DNA from: Haloarcula argentinensis DSM 12282
GTDB lineage: Archaea > Halobacteriota > Halobacteria > Halobacteriales > Haloarculaceae
Direction of reading: 5' to 3'
DNA: 64,000 nucleotides
Assembly (NCBI GenBank): GCA_000336895.1
Contig: AOLX01000005.1
Location: forward strand, 124,001 to 188,000
Shown here piece after piece: positions 62,775-64,000 of the stretch (position 1 is its first letter; every line of letters begins with the position of its first letter). Under the pieces are notes generated by a model. It searched no databases. It saw only the letters and a program-made list of their open reading frames with translations, and was not told the origin of the DNA. Made by a program: the position numbers and the translations under genes.

Positions 62775-62790
62775 GTATAAGTTGTTATAC
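62775..62790. promoter_or_regulatory. palindrome over the ABC operon TATA region
   Basis: GTATAA-GTTG-TTATAC, perfect 6-bp arms, 31-46 nt upstream of the ATG at 62744. It contains a TATA-like element in each arm and may also bind a regulator. The rest of the spacer to 63112 has no gene I can see. Confidence 0.4.
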
Positions 62791-63112
62791 TAGATACGAA
62801 CATTCCAGATAGTCCAAGAGTCGTTTCGTGGATTGTCCACTGCAACACGGCAAAAAGTTGAACAAGCACCTGTTTGGCTGGCTTTGCGGTCGCGACGACC
62901 TGAGCGACCGGATGGGAATGACATGCCTGCCGCCCGGCGCCCACACCGACGCCCCCGAAACTTGAATACGGCCGGCATAACGGACACGATATGTATTGAG
63001 CGGTATACTTGTCAGATATGTATCGGCCGAAGTGTCATCTGCTGTTCGTGTTTGTATAATCGTTGTTTGAGTAATCGATATCTCTTAACACATGACAGGA
63101 TAGACAGATTAT

Positions 63113-64000
63113 ATGGCCCCGCATCGACTCCACCACCTTGCCCTCCTCTGTCTGGTCTGTGCGTCGCTCCTCTGTACCGCCATACCCGCTGGCGCAGCGC
63201 CGCCGCCGCGGCCGCTGTGTGACGCCTGCGGTGACACGTTTGAATCGACAGCTGAGTCCCACGGTGTATCGGTCACTGTCACCCACAGCAACGCAACCGT
63301 CGCCGTCAACAATAACGGAAGCGCGACGTGGGTCGTCCACAATCGTCTGTCTAATTCAGAGGGGGTTGCACGCCTTCGGGCAAACGAGAGCCTCCGGACT
63401 GCCATCGCCGACAGAGCGATGTGGGACACCGAACTCCTGAGCGCGAACGTTTCCGGCGATGGCGTCATAACGCTGCGCTACCGCGAGGTTGACTTCGCCG
63501 AGCGGTCCGTCGGCGGAACGGTCCGGACTGGCGAGTTCACTGAAGCCTATGGCTATCGAAACCTCGATGGCCTGGGTGCTGACCGGCTTGTCGTCGTGGC
63601 TCCCGACGGAATGCGGGTCGGGAGGTCCATCGACGGTGCAACCGTCTCAGACGACGGACAGCGGATGACGCTGACCGAACTCAACGACGGGCGTATCGTG
63701 ACGTTCGTCCCCCGTGATACGGCCGCTGGGCCGCTGTTGAGTCTACTCGCAGTCGGAACACTTCTCGGTCCCGTGATGGCGATGAAGGCGCTCGCATACA
63801 TTACCCTCCCCGCAGCGGTGTTTACACTCTTGATCGGCGCTGCTGCCGGGGGCGTCGCCTGGCTCGATTGGGATATGGAACGAGCCCGGGACTCCGCGGG
63901 CATCGTTTTCGCGGTCGTCGGCGCGCTGGCGGCTGCCCTGTCGATTCTCGGAGCGACGGGCGTTATACGGCTGGGTGGCATAGCGGCGCCACTGTTCGGC
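63113..64000 (+). CDS. exported membrane protein (partial, cut by right edge)
   Basis: An uninterrupted frame of 296 codons from ATG 63113 to the end of the window, with no stop, so its C-terminus lies outside. N-terminal hydrophobic signal (LALLCLVCASLLCTAIPAGA), then a soluble exported domain of about 200 residues (CDACGDTFESTAESHGVSVT near its start, with a Cys pair), and two or three membrane helices from residue 205 on (LLSLLAVGTLLGPVMAM; FTLLIGAAAGGVAW; IVFAVVGALAAALSILG). Known family not recognised. The start is preferred because it follows an AT-rich region and gives a sensible signal peptide. Confidence 0.75.
   Translation, partial: MAPHRLHHLALLCLVCASLLCTAIPAGAAPPPRPLCDACGDTFESTAESHGVSVTVTHSNATVAVNNNGSATWVVHNRLSNSEGVARLRANESLRTAIADRAMWDTELLSANVSGDGVITLRYREVDFAERSVGGTVRTGEFTEAYGYRNLDGLGADRLVVVAPDGMRVGRSIDGATVSDDGQRMTLTELNDGRIVTFVPRDTAAGPLLSLLAVGTLLGPVMAMKALAYITLPAAVFTLLIGAAAGGVAWLDWDMERARDSAGIVFAVVGALAAALSILGATGVIRLGGIAAPLFG

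Overview
The window is haloarchaeal chromosomal DNA, most like Haloarcula. Evidence: GC-rich genes coding acidic proteins; leaderless promoters with a TATA element about 25-34 nt before the start codon; Tat-dependent lipoproteins with the haloarchaeal lipobox; and family members typical of Halobacteria (RdfA, Sph-type SMC-related protein, archaeal fructose PTS, DUF1616, LUD-domain fusions). The species cannot be fixed from the sequence alone. No rRNA, tRNA, CRISPR array or intact insertion sequence was found.

Layout. 1-4.3 kb: cyclodeaminase-like protein, cupin, type I GTP cyclohydrolase, and an operon of two lipoproteins. 4.5-7.2 kb: convergent rdfA and an SMC-related gene (cell shape). 7.4-11.4 kb: a complete, tightly coupled fructose PTS operon (IIC, IIA, HPr, EI, IIB). 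11.5-35.5 kb: a large surface-polysaccharide or glycan island with heparinase-like lyase, five or more glycosyltransferases, two paralogous parallel beta-helix proteins around a GT-C-like membrane protein, a sulfatase-fold enzyme, a methyltransferase, DUF1616, WecB and WecC (UDP-ManNAcA supply), a DPM1-like GT2 and a UDP-sugar epimerase. Its internal spacers are AT-rich and contain hairpins and possible gene debris.

36-42 kb: central carbon genes: glycerate 2-kinase, LarA-like protein, and a lactate-oxidation pair (LutC plus a LutB-LutA fusion). 42-45 kb: HEAT-repeat protein and a luciferase-like oxidoreductase. 45-50 kb: DabA/DabB inorganic-carbon (CO2/bicarbonate) system with an Lrp-type regulator upstream. 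50-54 kb: three tandem, translationally coupled iron-siderophore binding lipoproteins behind a promoter with two DtxR/Idr-like palindromes around the TATA box. 54-58 kb: sugar MFS transporter, fructosamine-kinase-like protein, two divergent winged-helix regulators sharing a perfect 10-bp inverted repeat, and a 17-codon leaderless upstream frame. 58-64 kb: two membrane-anchored unknowns, DUF2249, an ABC-2 exporter pair, and an exported membrane protein cut by the right edge.

How it fits together: sugars enter through the PTS and MFS systems; nucleotide sugars made by WecB, WecC and the epimerase feed the glycosyltransferases; lactate and glycerate genes supply central metabolism; the siderophore operon is probably iron-repressed; DAB supplies bicarbonate. 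The strongest leads for new biology are the beta-helix/GT-C module, the binding-protein triplet with its double operator, and the overlapping leader frame at the regulator pair.
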